Shown: positions 16,706 to 25,093 of the stretch, one piece after another
Numbering within the stretch: position 1 is the first letter of the stretch
Layout of the letters: every line of letters begins with the position of its first letter
Source: Mannheimia sp041807705
GTDB lineage: Bacteria; Pseudomonadota; Gammaproteobacteria; Enterobacterales; Pasteurellaceae
DNA: 64,000 nucleotides
Assembly: GCF_041807705.1 (NCBI RefSeq)
Contig: NZ_JBGTYY010000002.1
Coordinates: 1 to 64,000 of the forward strand
Direction of reading: 5' to 3'
Notes under the pieces: model-generated
Told to the model about the DNA's origin: nothing
The model's database searches: none
The model's input: the letters and a program-made list of their open reading frames with translations, nothing else
Translations under genes and position numbers: made by a program

Positions 16706-17231
16706 AAATCTACTACCAAGTAGCTCAAGCCAACTGGAAAAACGAGCGGCAGAATGTTTGCGTGCAGCAGTACAAAACCCGATTTTTATTGCCGATTTAA
16801 TTAATCCGAAAAAATGCCCGGCTAACTTGCTCCCATATTTGGCTTGGGCGTTGTCGGTGGATAAATGGGACGAAAACTGGAGCGAAGAAGTCAAACGGTT
16901 AAGCATTGAACACTCTTTTTTGATCCACAAGCAAAAAGGCACAATCACCGCAATTAAAAGAGTAATTGAACCAATAGGGTATTTAATTGATTTAAAAGAA
17001 TGGTTTAACACCAGCGGAATGCAAGCGGGTGAATTTAGCCTCACAGTAGAAGTGCCGGAAATCGGGTTAAATGAAGAAACCTATAACGAACTTGTTAGGT
17101 TGGTGGATGATGCGAAACCTGTCTCTCGCCACTTAAAACAGTTGGCAATCGCTATTTCACCAACTGGCAAACTGAATTTTTTTATCGGTCAATATAGTGC
17201 CGATGTGATTACAATTTACCCACAACAATGA
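16695..17231 (+). CDS. I: Baseplate protein, P2 gpI family
   Basis: A 178-residue wedge/tail-fibre attachment protein (P2 gpI about 176). It begins LLPSSSSQLEKRAAECL and has the family block NPKKCPANLLPYLAWALSVDKWDENWSEEVKR. It overlaps the 3' end of J by 11 bases and the fibre gene start by a few bases, so it is co-translated with both. Confidence 0.93.
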   Translation: MTTKNLLPSSSSQLEKRAAECLRAAVQNPIFIADLINPKKCPANLLPYLAWALSVDKWDENWSEEVKRLSIEHSFLIHKQKGTITAIKRVIEPIGYLIDLKEWFNTSGMQAGEFSLTVEVPEIGLNEETYNELVRLVDDAKPVSRHLKQLAIAISPTGKLNFFIGQYSADVITIYPQQ

Positions 17232-17239
17232 GGCAAATA

Positions 17240-19225
17240 ATGGCTCAATTCCATTCTGTTTTAACAAATTATGGTGTGACTGCTTTTGCAAAAGCAATCA
17301 GCACCAAACAACCATTGAATATCCTCAAAATGGCAGTAGGAGATGGCAATGGGCGAGCAGTCACGCCTGACTCCTCACGCACGGCATTGGTGCGAGAGGT
17401 TTATCGTGCCAATATCAACTCGATTAAGCTGGACGTGCGAAATAATAAACAAGTTATTTTTGAATTGACTATCCCCGAAGATGTTGGCGGCTTCTATATC
17501 CGTGAAATGGGCATTTTCGACAATAACGAAAAATTAGTAGCGATAGCCAATACTCCTGAAAGTTATAAGCCACGGCTAACTGAAGGCTCTGGGAAAGTGC
17601 AAGTGCTAAGAATGATCTTGCTGGTGAGCTCAAGCGATAGTGTTAACCTCACGGTGGATAATTCGCTGATTTGGGCAAAACGCTCTGAACTTACGCCAAA
17701 AGATTTAGATGAGAATAGTCAATCAATCATCGAAGAAAACGGGCATTCGCACCGCTTGCCGATTGCCACACTCCTCAAAAAAGGCATAACTAAGCTCTTT
17801 TCTGGCTTAGACTCCGATGCTGAAGATATGGCTGCGACCCCGAAAGCAATTAAAGCTCTTAAGAGTTTGATTGATGCCATTACCCGCAATCTAGGCAATT
17901 ACATCCCCAACAGCAAAAAATCTAATACTGTAAACAGTAACAGTGCGGATACGGTGGCGACGAGTTTAGCAGTCAAAACCGCCTACGACAAAGGTGTCGA
18001 GGCAAAAAATAAAGCAGACGAGGCACTCGGGGTGGCCAATACTAAACAATCCCCAGCTACGACGCTTGCAGGTTATGGTATCACGGACTTTGTAGTGCAA
18101 TCTGCAACAGGCGATCTCAATACCTATCGCACGGATGAGATTTACAGCTTTAACTCACGCGGCACAACCACCAATGCCCCACCAAATAAAACAGGGCATC
18201 TCATTGTCATAACAGGTGGACCAGGTAATGAGCGTTGGTGTAGACAGATATTTAGGACGCACTACACAGGAGAGCATTATGAGCGTTGGCAAACCAGCGG
18301 CAGTGATGACAACTGGTCTGATTGGCAACGTACCGATATAACGCTTAATAATACGCTTACCAGCACCGCAACCGACCAAGCCTTAACTGCGGCACAAGGT
18401 AAAGTACTTAAGGACCTTATCGACGCCGTGCAAGGTATCGCTAATAGTAATGCAGGTGCGGGTCATCTACACGTCATTGCTGAAATCACAGGCTTACAAC
18501 AAGCACTAAATGGCAAGGCAGATAGTAACCATCGCCACGGTATTAGCGAGATAACAGGACTACAAAGTGCATTAAACGGCAAGGCAAATAGTAGCCATAA
18601 TCACGGTATTAGCGAGATAACAGGACTACAAAGTACATTAAACGGCAAGGCAAATAGTAGCCATAATCACAGTATTAGCGAGATAACAGGACTACAAAAT
18701 GCATTAAACGGCAAAGCAGATAGTAACCATCGCCACGGTATTAGCGATATTACAGGCTTGCAAAATGCCCTAAATGGCAAGGCAGATAGTAACCATCGCC
18801 ACGGTATTAGCGATATTACCGACCTGCAAGCTGCATTAAACGGCAAGGCAAATAATGCCACCACCCTTGCAGGTTATGGCATTACTGATGGCGTAAGGCA
18901 AGATGAGTTTGTCTATCAAAAAATTGGCAATTTTGAGATAAGCAAATATCCCGATGGCAGGATGATACAAACTTATGTGTATGAGCAATATGACATCATC
19001 CCAGAGCGGTCAAGGCTACAAAATTTTCGGTGGGCGGTCGCATTTGCCGAACGTCCTCTTGTGATGGCTCAAGTGACCACATCGATGAATGAGGGGCACG
19101 ATGCAGGGGTTAACATTACCAGTGGTAGTAATAATACCCAAGTCTATTATCACCTGTATGAGCATGGTAGTCATAATCAAGGACAATGCCGCATACAATT
19201 TTTTGGAGTTGGCAAATGGAAATAA
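17240..19225 (+). CDS. H: Tail fibre protein, P2 gpH family
   Basis: About 661 residues (P2 gpH about 669). The N-terminal third (FHSVLTNYGVTAFAKAI to WAKRSELTPKDLDENS) is the conserved baseplate-attachment domain. The middle contains two AATTLAGYGITD-like motifs and six 22-residue repeats (EITGLQSALNGKANSSHNH type), and the C-terminus (MIQTYVYEQYDI to CRIQFFGVGKW) is the receptor-binding tip. ATG 17240 is chosen because GAGG lies 7 bases upstream; ATG 17228 overlaps the I stop and is possible. Host range follows from the distal part. Confidence 0.9.
   Translation: MAQFHSVLTNYGVTAFAKAISTKQPLNILKMAVGDGNGRAVTPDSSRTALVREVYRANINSIKLDVRNNKQVIFELTIPEDVGGFYIREMGIFDNNEKLVAIANTPESYKPRLTEGSGKVQVLRMILLVSSSDSVNLTVDNSLIWAKRSELTPKDLDENSQSIIEENGHSHRLPIATLLKKGITKLFSGLDSDAEDMAATPKAIKALKSLIDAITRNLGNYIPNSKKSNTVNSNSADTVATSLAVKTAYDKGVEAKNKADEALGVANTKQSPATTLAGYGITDFVVQSATGDLNTYRTDEIYSFNSRGTTTNAPPNKTGHLIVITGGPGNERWCRQIFRTHYTGEHYERWQTSGSDDNWSDWQRTDITLNNTLTSTATDQALTAAQGKVLKDLIDAVQGIANSNAGAGHLHVIAEITGLQQALNGKADSNHRHGISEITGLQSALNGKANSSHNHGISEITGLQSTLNGKANSSHNHSISEITGLQNALNGKADSNHRHGISDITGLQNALNGKADSNHRHGISDITDLQAALNGKANNATTLAGYGITDGVRQDEFVYQKIGNFEISKYPDGRMIQTYVYEQYDIIPERSRLQNFRWAVAFAERPLVMAQVTTSMNEGHDAGVNITSGSNNTQVYYHLYEHGSHNQGQCRIQFFGVGKWK
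18470..18865 (+). repeat. Six 66-bp repeats in the tail fibre gene
   Basis: Copies begin at 18470, 18536, 18602, 18668, 18734 and 18800, exactly 22 codons apart. Each encodes H-(G/S/V)-I-x-(E/D)-I-T-(G/D)-L-Q-x-x-L-N-G-K-A-(D/N)-(S/N)-(N/S)-H-(R/N)-like units. Copy number changes by recombination would alter fibre shaft length without breaking the frame. Confidence 0.95.
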
Positions 19226-19857
19226 TGAGAGTGTATTACAAAAACGGTGGATTTTACCAAATCGACGACGATGATGAGCTACCTGCAAATGCCGTAGCAC
19301 TCAGCACAGAGGCACACCTTGCTCTACTCACAGGGCAAGCAGAGGGGCAGCAAATCGTAGAGGGCAAAGATGGCTTACCGAGGTTAGCAGAGCCCAGCCC
19401 GAGCGATTACCATACTTGGGACGGCGAGACTTGGGTCATTACCCCCGAGCAACAAGCGGTCAAAAAAGACGCAGAAATTGCAAAAATAAGAGAGGCAATC
19501 AACGCCTTACGAGACCGCAAGATTAACGGAGGCGTATATGTTGAGCCACTCGACAAATGGCTGGATACCGACGCCACCGCAGAGCGTAATTTACTCAGTG
19601 CCAAAAGTAGTTTTGACCTGTTTGGCGATGCGGTGGGCGAGATTGCTTGGACGTGTGCAGACAACTCAATATTAATGCTCAACAAAGCCAAGTTAATAGT
19701 GATTTGGCAAGCGTTGATGGCTGCAAAAACAGGCAACCACGCCAACGCATTACGCCACAAAACAGCGGTTGAGCAAGCAGAAAATCCGTTAGAGTATGAC
19801 TATTCCGACGGCTGGACAAAGACGTATGAGGAGTATCTCAATGAGCAAAATCAATAA
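19216..19857 (+). CDS. Tail fibre assembly protein, gpG/Tfa type
   Basis: About 213 residues. YYKNGGFYQIDDDDELPANAVALSTEAHLALLTGQAEGQQIVEGKDGLPRLAEPSPSD is the typical N-terminal region of Pasteurellaceae and P2-like fibre chaperones. The C-terminal half has helical segments. It helps the fibre trimer fold and is encoded right after the fibre gene (TAATG overlap at 19223-19227). ATG 19216 has GGAG 7 bases upstream; ATG 19225 is the alternative. Confidence 0.82.
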   Translation: MEIMRVYYKNGGFYQIDDDDELPANAVALSTEAHLALLTGQAEGQQIVEGKDGLPRLAEPSPSDYHTWDGETWVITPEQQAVKKDAEIAKIREAINALRDRKINGGVYVEPLDKWLDTDATAERNLLSAKSSFDLFGDAVGEIAWTCADNSILMLNKAKLIVIWQALMAAKTGNHANALRHKTAVEQAENPLEYDYSDGWTKTYEEYLNEQNQ

Positions 19858-20113
19858 AATTAAATTATGGGGCTACCACGTTTTAATCGCCATCGACCAA
19901 CTCTTCAACGCCTTAACAGGCGGAGCAGCGGATGAAACTTTTTCGAGCCGTTGCTATCGTGGAGCGGTAAAAGCTAAACAGCCGAAAAAGCGTTGGCGTT
20001 TTTGGTATGCGTTTGTGAATGGATTGTTTTTTGACAAAAACCATTGCAAACTCGCCTATTTGAGTGAGTTACATCGCAAGCAGTATCCGCCAGAGTTTAC
20101 CGAAATCATTTAA
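19841..20113 (+). CDS. Small conserved phage protein of unknown function
   Basis: A 90-residue basic protein beginning MSKINKIKLWGYHVLIAIDQLFNALTGGAADETFSSRCYRGA and ending QYPPEFTEII. No enzymatic motif is seen. An aromatic-rich helix (RWRFWYAFVNGLFFDK) may touch membrane or partner protein. Proteins like it are often annotated as hypothetical beside Pasteurellaceae phage tail fibres. It overlaps the chaperone by 17 bases and closes the V-to-fibre operon, followed by a terminator at 20141. Confidence 0.75.
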   Translation: MSKINKIKLWGYHVLIAIDQLFNALTGGAADETFSSRCYRGAVKAKQPKKRWRFWYAFVNGLFFDKNHCKLAYLSELHRKQYPPEFTEII

Positions 20114-20116
20114 TCC

Positions 20117-20135
20117 TGTTAAACCCCATTTCACA
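20117..20135 (+). promoter_or_regulatory. Late-promoter activator dyad (copy 3)
   Basis: TGTTAAA-N5-TTTCACA, the same 19 bases as at 14799. It lies about 80-100 bp before the sheath gene, where a P2-like F promoter is expected. It lies just ahead of the hairpin at 20141. Confidence 0.7.
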
Positions 20136-20140
20136 GCCCG

Positions 20141-20170
20141 AACCGCTCGCAACTCGAGCGGTTATTTTTT
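20141..20170 (+). terminator. Terminator of the V-to-fibre operon
   Basis: AACCGCTCG/CGAGCGGTT stem with a 5-base loop followed by ATTTTTT. It separates the fibre operon from the sheath operon; its position inside the region of the next late promoter means that promoter's start must lie beyond it. Confidence 0.8.
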
Positions 20171-20214
20171 AAAGTCTCACCTGTTATTTAACCCTTCCCA
20201 ACACAAGGATAACT

Positions 20215-21396
20215 ATGTCAATTTTAGATACCTATCTACACGGCGTTGAGGTGGTTGAGGTCAATGCAGGTGGTGTCACCATTTCCACCGCTGCAACCTC
20301 TGTCATTGGGGTGGTCTGCACCGGAGACCAAGCCGATGCGGAAATATTTCCACTTAACACGCCAGTTTTAATTACTAACCCCTTAAATTACCTTGAAAAA
20401 GCAGGGGCAGCAGGCACATTACGCCGCACGTTAAATTCAATCGGTTCAATCGTTAAAACACCAACTGTGGTTGTGCGTGTGGAAGAATCGGAAGATGAAG
20501 ATACCTTAACGGCGAACATTGTCGGCACACAAGAAGGCGGTAAATTTACCGGTATTAAGGCGTTATTAACCGCACAATCGACTGTCTTTGTTAAGCCGAA
20601 ATTGCTTTGTGTGCCACAGCACGATAATCAAGCCGTTGCGACCGAACTATTAAGCGTGGCTAAAAAGCTGAATGCCTTTGCCTTTATTTCCGACAACGGG
20701 GCAACCACCAAGGAACAAGCCTATGCTTATCGCCAAAACTTCTCACAGCGTGAAGGAATGATGATTTTCGGCGATTGGCAATCGTTCAACACCGATAAAA
20801 AAGCCTACGATGTTGATTATGCCGTAGCCCGTGCGTGTGCAACGCAGGCTTGGATTGACAAGAATATCGGCTGGCATAAAAACATTTCAAACGTTGAAGT
20901 AGATGGTGTAACAGGCATTACCAAGCCTGTTGAGTTTGATATTAACGAAAGTTCAACCGAGGCAAACTACCTCAACGAAAAAGGCATTACCATTTGCTTA
21001 AACAATAACGGTTTCCGCTATTGGGGTTCACGCACTCTTGCCACCGATACCCGCTGGGCGTTTCAGCAGTCGGTGCGAACAGCTCAAATCATTAAAGAGA
21101 CCATCGGTGCAGGCTTAACTTGGGCGGTGGATATGCCACTCACACCGTTGCGTGTGAAAACAATGCTTGAGGCGATTAACAACAAGCTACGCTCTTGGGC
21201 ATCGGGTGATGACCCTCGCATTTTAGGTGCAAGAGTCTGGGTAGCTGAAGAGATCACCGCAGATATTATCAAATCGGGTAAATTCATCATTAAATACGAT
21301 TACCACTGGATTCCGTCCCTCGAAAGCCTAGGCTTAGAGCAACGTGTAAACGATGAATATGTGGTGGATTTAGTCAATACACTTAAAGCGTTATAG
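20215..21396 (+). CDS. FI: Tail sheath protein, P2 gpFI family
   Basis: A 393-residue contractile sheath subunit (P2 FI about 396). Signature regions are YLHGVEVVEVNAGGVTISTAATSVIGVVCT, the central FISDNGATTKEQAYAYRQNF and the C-terminal ITADIIKSGKFIIKYDYHWIPSLESLGLEQRVNDEYV. The presence of a sheath shows a myovirus tail. It is followed 10 bases later by the tube gene. The ribosome site is AAGGATAACT. Confidence 0.96.
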   Translation: MSILDTYLHGVEVVEVNAGGVTISTAATSVIGVVCTGDQADAEIFPLNTPVLITNPLNYLEKAGAAGTLRRTLNSIGSIVKTPTVVVRVEESEDEDTLTANIVGTQEGGKFTGIKALLTAQSTVFVKPKLLCVPQHDNQAVATELLSVAKKLNAFAFISDNGATTKEQAYAYRQNFSQREGMMIFGDWQSFNTDKKAYDVDYAVARACATQAWIDKNIGWHKNISNVEVDGVTGITKPVEFDINESSTEANYLNEKGITICLNNNGFRYWGSRTLATDTRWAFQQSVRTAQIIKETIGAGLTWAVDMPLTPLRVKTMLEAINNKLRSWASGDDPRILGARVWVAEEITADIIKSGKFIIKYDYHWIPSLESLGLEQRVNDEYVVDLVNTLKAL

Positions 21397-21405
21397 GGGT
21401 AAACA

Positions 21406-21912
21406 ATGGGATTACCGGCAAAACTTAAGAATTTTAATTTTTCGGTGGACGGCACAAGCTATTTGGGCGAAACCACTGAAGTGACACAGCCGAAACTGGC
21501 TATGAAACTTGAAGACTACCGTGCAGGCGGAATGATTGCTCCTGTGGGTGTCAATATGGGTTTAGAAAAACTGGAGCTTGAATTTAAAACGGGCGGACAC
21601 GAAGACGATTTAATCAAGTTATTCGGTGGGACAATTAGTGGTAATGCGTTCCGTTTCAACGGTGCATACCAACACGATGATGACGATTCAGTTGATGCGG
21701 TGGAATTAGTCTGTCGTGGTCGTATCGTGGAAATTGACGAAGGCTCAAGTAAAGCAGGTGATGATACCGAGCACACCTACAAAGCCTCGCTAACCTATTA
21801 CAAAAAAACGGTGAATGGTGTCGATATTATCGAAATCGACCCCCTCAACCAAATTTACATTGTCGATGGCAAAGACCGCTTAGCGGAAATTCGCAAGGCA
21901 ATGGGGCTTTAA
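21406..21912 (+). CDS. FII: Tail tube protein, P2 gpFII family
   Basis: A 168-residue inner tube subunit (P2 FII about 172). It starts MGLPAKLKNFNFSVDGTSYLGETTEVTQPKLA, and EDYRAGGMIAPVGVNMGLEKLELEFKTGGH is the family hallmark. It stacks in rings inside the sheath. FI and FII form one unit; the E gene begins about 90 bases later. Confidence 0.96.
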   Translation: MGLPAKLKNFNFSVDGTSYLGETTEVTQPKLAMKLEDYRAGGMIAPVGVNMGLEKLELEFKTGGHEDDLIKLFGGTISGNAFRFNGAYQHDDDDSVDAVELVCRGRIVEIDEGSSKAGDDTEHTYKASLTYYKKTVNGVDIIEIDPLNQIYIVDGKDRLAEIRKAMGL

Positions 21913-22003
21913 CTTTACGCAATCGCCCGTCTCTGACGGGTGATAATTTTAACTTAAGCCACTCGTGAGACACGAGCGGCAGCAATAATGAAAGGATTAA
22001 ACA

Positions 22004-22318
22004 ATGACAAAAGCAACATTAAAACAAGGCATTTTGCGTGGTGAAAAACGTATTACCGAGATTGAGGTGCGTAAACCATTAACCAAACAACTGCGTGGCA
22101 CAAATCTTACCTCATTAATGCAGTTAAGCGTTGATGAGTGGTGTATTGTGTTGCCTCGAATTACCACGCCAAAATTAGACAAAGCCGATTTTGCCACAAT
22201 GTCGGCAGCGGATTTGCTCAAACTCTCCGGCAAAGCCCTAGACTTAATGAGCGAAGACTTTGATGAGGCAGACGAAGAGGACAGCGAAGAACAGGGAAAG
22301 GGCGAGATTTTAGCCTAA
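22004..22318 (+). CDS. E: Tail assembly chaperone gpE (unshifted product)
   Basis: A 104-residue acidic-ended protein (P2 E about 91) with the family pattern RKPLTKQLRGTNLTSLMQLSVDEWCIVLPRIT. In P2-like phages this protein and its frameshifted long form coat the tape measure during tail assembly. The gene carries a G-GGA-AAG heptamer at 22294-22300 in the zero frame, near its end. It lies between tube and U genes as in P2, but the tape measure gene itself is elsewhere. Confidence 0.92.
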   Translation: MTKATLKQGILRGEKRITEIEVRKPLTKQLRGTNLTSLMQLSVDEWCIVLPRITTPKLDKADFATMSAADLLKLSGKALDLMSEDFDEADEEDSEEQGKGEILA

Positions 22319-22458
22319 TTCCGAAATTTGTTGATGACGCTATTGCTGATATTGCTACCGTGTTTCATTGGACACCCAACGCCTTTGATGAAATGACGAT
22401 TGTCGAACTCGGGCAATGGCGAGAAAAAGCCCGCTTACGAAGTGGGATGGAAAGTTAA
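22004..22458 (+). CDS. E': Tail assembly chaperone gpE+E' (predicted -1 frameshift product)
   Basis: A -1 slip at GGGAAAG (22294-22300, read G GGA AAG in frame) would continue through codons 22300-22455 and add 52 residues, including FVDDAIADIATVFHWTPNAFDEM and the end LGQWREKARLRSGMES, to a stop at 22456. The total would be 151 residues (P2 E+E' about 142). The added part resembles known E' sequences (HWTPNAFDEMTIVELGQW). The frame and heptamer are read directly; usage is inferred from P2. Confidence 0.85.
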
Positions 22459-22459
22459 A

Positions 22460-22511
22460 ACAAGCGGTCGTGTTTCGCAAAAAATTTGCAAAATTCGACC
22501 GTTTGCAATAA
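22460..22511. repeat. Inverted pair of uptake-signal-like sequences
   Basis: ACAAGCGGTCG at 22460 faces CGACCGTTTGC about 30 bases later, with CGCAAAAAATTTGCAAAATT between, matching the extended Apl-type uptake signal (ACAAGCGGTC then A/T-rich). Inverted uptake signals often double as terminators; this one follows the E' stop codon. Confidence 0.65.
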
Positions 22512-22520
22512 GGGGTTAAA

Positions 22521-22685
22521 ATGAAATCTAGCTTAGTTGCTTTCAGTTTGATTGCATTAATGATTATTTCTGTTTGTGGTATGGCTACATTCTTGATGTA
22601 TCACAACATTTCCGGTTGGGGGTGGTTCATTTTTATTGCATTTGTTTGTTCACAATACAATATTAAATCAAGTGGTGATGATTAA
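22521..22685 (+). CDS. Small membrane protein of unknown function
   Basis: A 54-residue protein that begins MKSSLVAFSLIALMIISVCGM and has two hydrophobic stretches (about residues 4-27 and 31-45, GWGWFIFIAFVCSQ). AAGGGG lies 7 bases before the start, and its stop overlaps the gpU start (TAATG). It occupies the place where P2 has its tape measure gene. No family is recognised; it could be a remnant of gene rearrangement or a small exclusion protein. Confidence 0.65.
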   Translation: MKSSLVAFSLIALMIISVCGMATFLMYHNISGWGWFIFIAFVCSQYNIKSSGDD

Positions 22686-23122
22686 TGCTCCAACAATTCG
22701 CAATGATGTCTCTAGGCTATTTTGTGTTTATGCGATCGACAATCCCTTACCAAGACACCAGCCGAGAGATGAACTGGTCGCACGTTCAAAATGATGTAGT
22801 TGGGTCAATGCCAAAAAACCAATTTATTGGCAAGGCTGGGGAGACAATGGAGATTTCAGCCGAGCTACGCCCTGAAATTACCGGGGGCAAAATGTCAATC
22901 CTTGCCCTTGAGATGATGGCAGAGCAAGGCTCGGCTTATCCGTTGATTAGTGGTTCAGCTTTTATGGTGCTAGGCTGGTTTGTGATTGAGCGAATCAGCG
23001 TGCAGGAAACCACCTTTTTTGCAGACGGCACTCCTCGAGCGATTAGCTTTTCGATGTCGCTTAAACGGGTTGATGATAGTCTGCTCGCCAATATTATTGA
23101 TGAGGTCGCAGGGTTTATTTAA
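22685..23122 (+). CDS. U: Tail protein, P2 gpU family
   Basis: A 145-residue tail-terminator/baseplate-hub associated protein (P2 gpU about 159). Diagnostic blocks are MSLGYFVFMRSTIPYQDTSREMNWSHV and GWFVIERISVQETTFFADGTPRAISFSMSLKRV. It lies directly before D with a one-base overlap, as in P2. Confidence 0.93.
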   Translation: MLQQFAMMSLGYFVFMRSTIPYQDTSREMNWSHVQNDVVGSMPKNQFIGKAGETMEISAELRPEITGGKMSILALEMMAEQGSAYPLISGSAFMVLGWFVIERISVQETTFFADGTPRAISFSMSLKRVDDSLLANIIDEVAGFI

Positions 23123-24363
23123 TGGATTTTTTAACAGAGCTAACCAATCATAACCACCGCACACCGGCTGTTTCGGTGACGGTTCGCCCAAAGCCAAGCA
23201 AAGATAATGAGGGCGAAAAAGCCAAAGATATTTCCACCCTGATCACGCACCGCTTAATTCAACTCACCTTAACCGACAACCGAGGCTTTGAGGCAGACCA
23301 GTTGGATTTAGAGCTGGACGACGCCGATGGTTTACTTGCTTTGCCAAGTCGAGGAGCGGTTCTATCGGTGGGGTTAGGCTGGCAAAACAGCCCCCTGACC
23401 TACAAGGGCGAATACACGGTGGACGAGCTAACCCACGACGGCCCGCCAGATAAAGTGACGATTCGGGCAAGAAGTGCTGACTTGCGAGGTACGCTGATCA
23501 ATCGCCACGAGCGGAGCTTTCACCGCACCACCATTGGTAAAATTGTGAAACAGATCGCCGAAGAGAACAAACTCAAGCCGATAGTGGGCAAAGAATTTGA
23601 AAATGAAGAGGTGAAACACATTGACCAAACCAATGAAAGCTCTATTAATCTCTTGCAACGCCTCGCAGAACAATTTGACGCCATTGCTACCGTGAAAAAC
23701 GGCAATTTGATTTTCATTAAAGCTGGAAACGCTACAACCGCAAGCGGTAAACCGTTACCCCTGTTTCGCATTACCCGCAGTTCGGGGGATTCCCATAGCT
23801 TTTCGATTGCCGAAGGGGATAACTACAAAGCGGTTAAAGCCTATTGGCACAACACGCAAACCGGCAAGCGAGGCGAGGTGACGTGGGACGAAAACAGCCA
23901 AGTGAAAAAAGTCACCAAGCCCACAATGCGGAAAAAGACCAAAGTCAAACGAGGGAAAGACGGCAAGCCGATAAAAGGCAAAGACGGCAAAAGCATTAAA
24001 GAAACCGTATTTGTACAAGGCAAAGGCAGAAAGGTCAACCAAGTGGTGCAAAGCAAGCCGATTGAGAGCGACAGCGAAAAAATAAAAACCTTACGCCATA
24101 CCTATGCCACCGAGCAATCAGCCACTGAAGCCTGTAAACGAGCCTTTAGTAAATTAGCCCGAGGCGTTGCCACCTTTAGCCTTACCCTTGCTGAGGGCAA
24201 TGCGGAATTAATCCCCGAGCTACCAGTGCAGGTAACAGGCTTTAAGGCGGAGATTGATAGCAACGAGTGGATAATTTCACAGGTTACGCACAGTTTAAGC
24301 AAAAGCGGTGGGTTTACCACTGCGTTAGAAATGGAGTTAAAGCCGAAAGAGGAGAAAGAGTAA
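23122..24363 (+). CDS. D: Baseplate hub protein, P2 gpD family (late control D)
   Basis: A 413-residue hub protein (P2 gpD about 387), homologous to the T4 gp27/VgrG body. The conserved ALPSRGAVLSVGLGWQNSPLTYKGEYTVDELTHDGPPDKVTIRARSADLR block is present, as is the C-terminal LPVQVTGFKAEIDSNEWIISQVTHSLSKSGGFTTALEME. A lysine-rich insertion (about residues 270-310, KKTKVKRGKDGKPIKGKDGKS) is unlike P2 and may be a flexible loop. Last gene of the sheath operon. Confidence 0.95.
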   Translation: MDFLTELTNHNHRTPAVSVTVRPKPSKDNEGEKAKDISTLITHRLIQLTLTDNRGFEADQLDLELDDADGLLALPSRGAVLSVGLGWQNSPLTYKGEYTVDELTHDGPPDKVTIRARSADLRGTLINRHERSFHRTTIGKIVKQIAEENKLKPIVGKEFENEEVKHIDQTNESSINLLQRLAEQFDAIATVKNGNLIFIKAGNATTASGKPLPLFRITRSSGDSHSFSIAEGDNYKAVKAYWHNTQTGKRGEVTWDENSQVKKVTKPTMRKKTKVKRGKDGKPIKGKDGKSIKETVFVQGKGRKVNQVVQSKPIESDSEKIKTLRHTYATEQSATEACKRAFSKLARGVATFSLTLAEGNAELIPELPVQVTGFKAEIDSNEWIISQVTHSLSKSGGFTTALEMELKPKEEKE

Positions 24364-24737
24364 TGACGCAAAATGTTCCCTACGGAAACCCAAACAACCT
24401 TTATGACGACAACCAAAAATGGGAAGGCAGAATGAGCGTGAAAAAAGGTAAGGTTCACATCTACCTCAAGCACGATATTCGCCAACCGTTTTATGTGTTA
24501 CACGGTGCTTGCCGTGGATATTTTGAATGCACTGGAATGATTGAGGACTGGTATATTTACAGCCCTGTTGAATGGGAACCGCTTGCTAACCTATGCCAAG
24601 AAATTTCTTCAAACCAGCGGCAACTATGGATTTCAGGGCTTCTTCAGGTAGAACCTTCAAAACCGTGTGAAGAGAAGATTTATCGGATTGCAGTGCATTT
24701 AGTACATCTAAGAGGGTGGAGTATTCCAAGCCTTTAA
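24363..24737 (+). CDS. Hypothetical protein after gpD
   Basis: About 124 residues beginning MTQNVPYGNPNNLYDDNQKWEGRM; the start overlaps the gpD stop (TAATG). The first 75 or so residues read like a real protein (YLKHDIRQPFYVLHGACRGYFECTGMIEDW). The rest overlaps the antisense gene at 24586 by about 150 bases and is probably non-native. This suggests a 3' end lost when the minus-strand block was inserted. No family is recognised. Confidence 0.5.
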   Translation: MTQNVPYGNPNNLYDDNQKWEGRMSVKKGKVHIYLKHDIRQPFYVLHGACRGYFECTGMIEDWYIYSPVEWEPLANLCQEISSNQRQLWISGLLQVEPSKPCEEKIYRIAVHLVHLRGWSIPSL

Positions 24738-25035
24738 GTTCAGCAGTTAAACCGCCCTCTTCTAATAAATCATAGCCTTTACTATCTAGCAAATAATCGC
24801 CATTTACAAATCGGATAATGGCGTTATTTTTTAGCCTTTCTAATTCAATCTTTAAGCGTTTTTCCACCGTTCTATCTTTGGGTTTATAAATCAGTTGATG
24901 TTTATCATCACCTTTAAGCATTAAAACAGATTTATCATTCTCAATAATTGCCCAATAAATCTAAATCTGATCATCACTTAATCCGTGAGGGTAGTGATTA
25001 AGCAAGGTTAAAATATTGGATTGAAATAAATTCAT
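24586..25035 (-). pseudogene. Hypothetical protein with an internal amber codon
   Basis: From ATG 25035 the frame encodes MNLFQSNILTLLNHYPHGLSDDQI, then a TAG at 24961-24963, then continues in the same frame with IYWAIIENDKSVLMLKGDDKHQLIYK to a stop at 24586. Together this would be about 148 residues; the first part suggests a winged-helix N-terminus. The part after the stop can restart at ATG 24921 (111 residues). Either a recent nonsense mutation or suppressor readthrough is possible. It ends the minus-strand accessory cluster. Confidence 0.6.
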
Positions 25036-25093
25036 TGGATTACCCTAAAACCGAAAGAGGAGCAAGAATAAAGCCCACAAAAGTGGGCTTCGA

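Noticed and set aside
18470..18865. CRISPR-like regular repeats
   Set aside because: The repeats have no unique spacers, are in frame and encode the tail fibre shaft.
23428..24056. Several minus-strand frames within gene D
   Set aside because: They are antisense to a conserved gene and have compositions expected of shadow frames.
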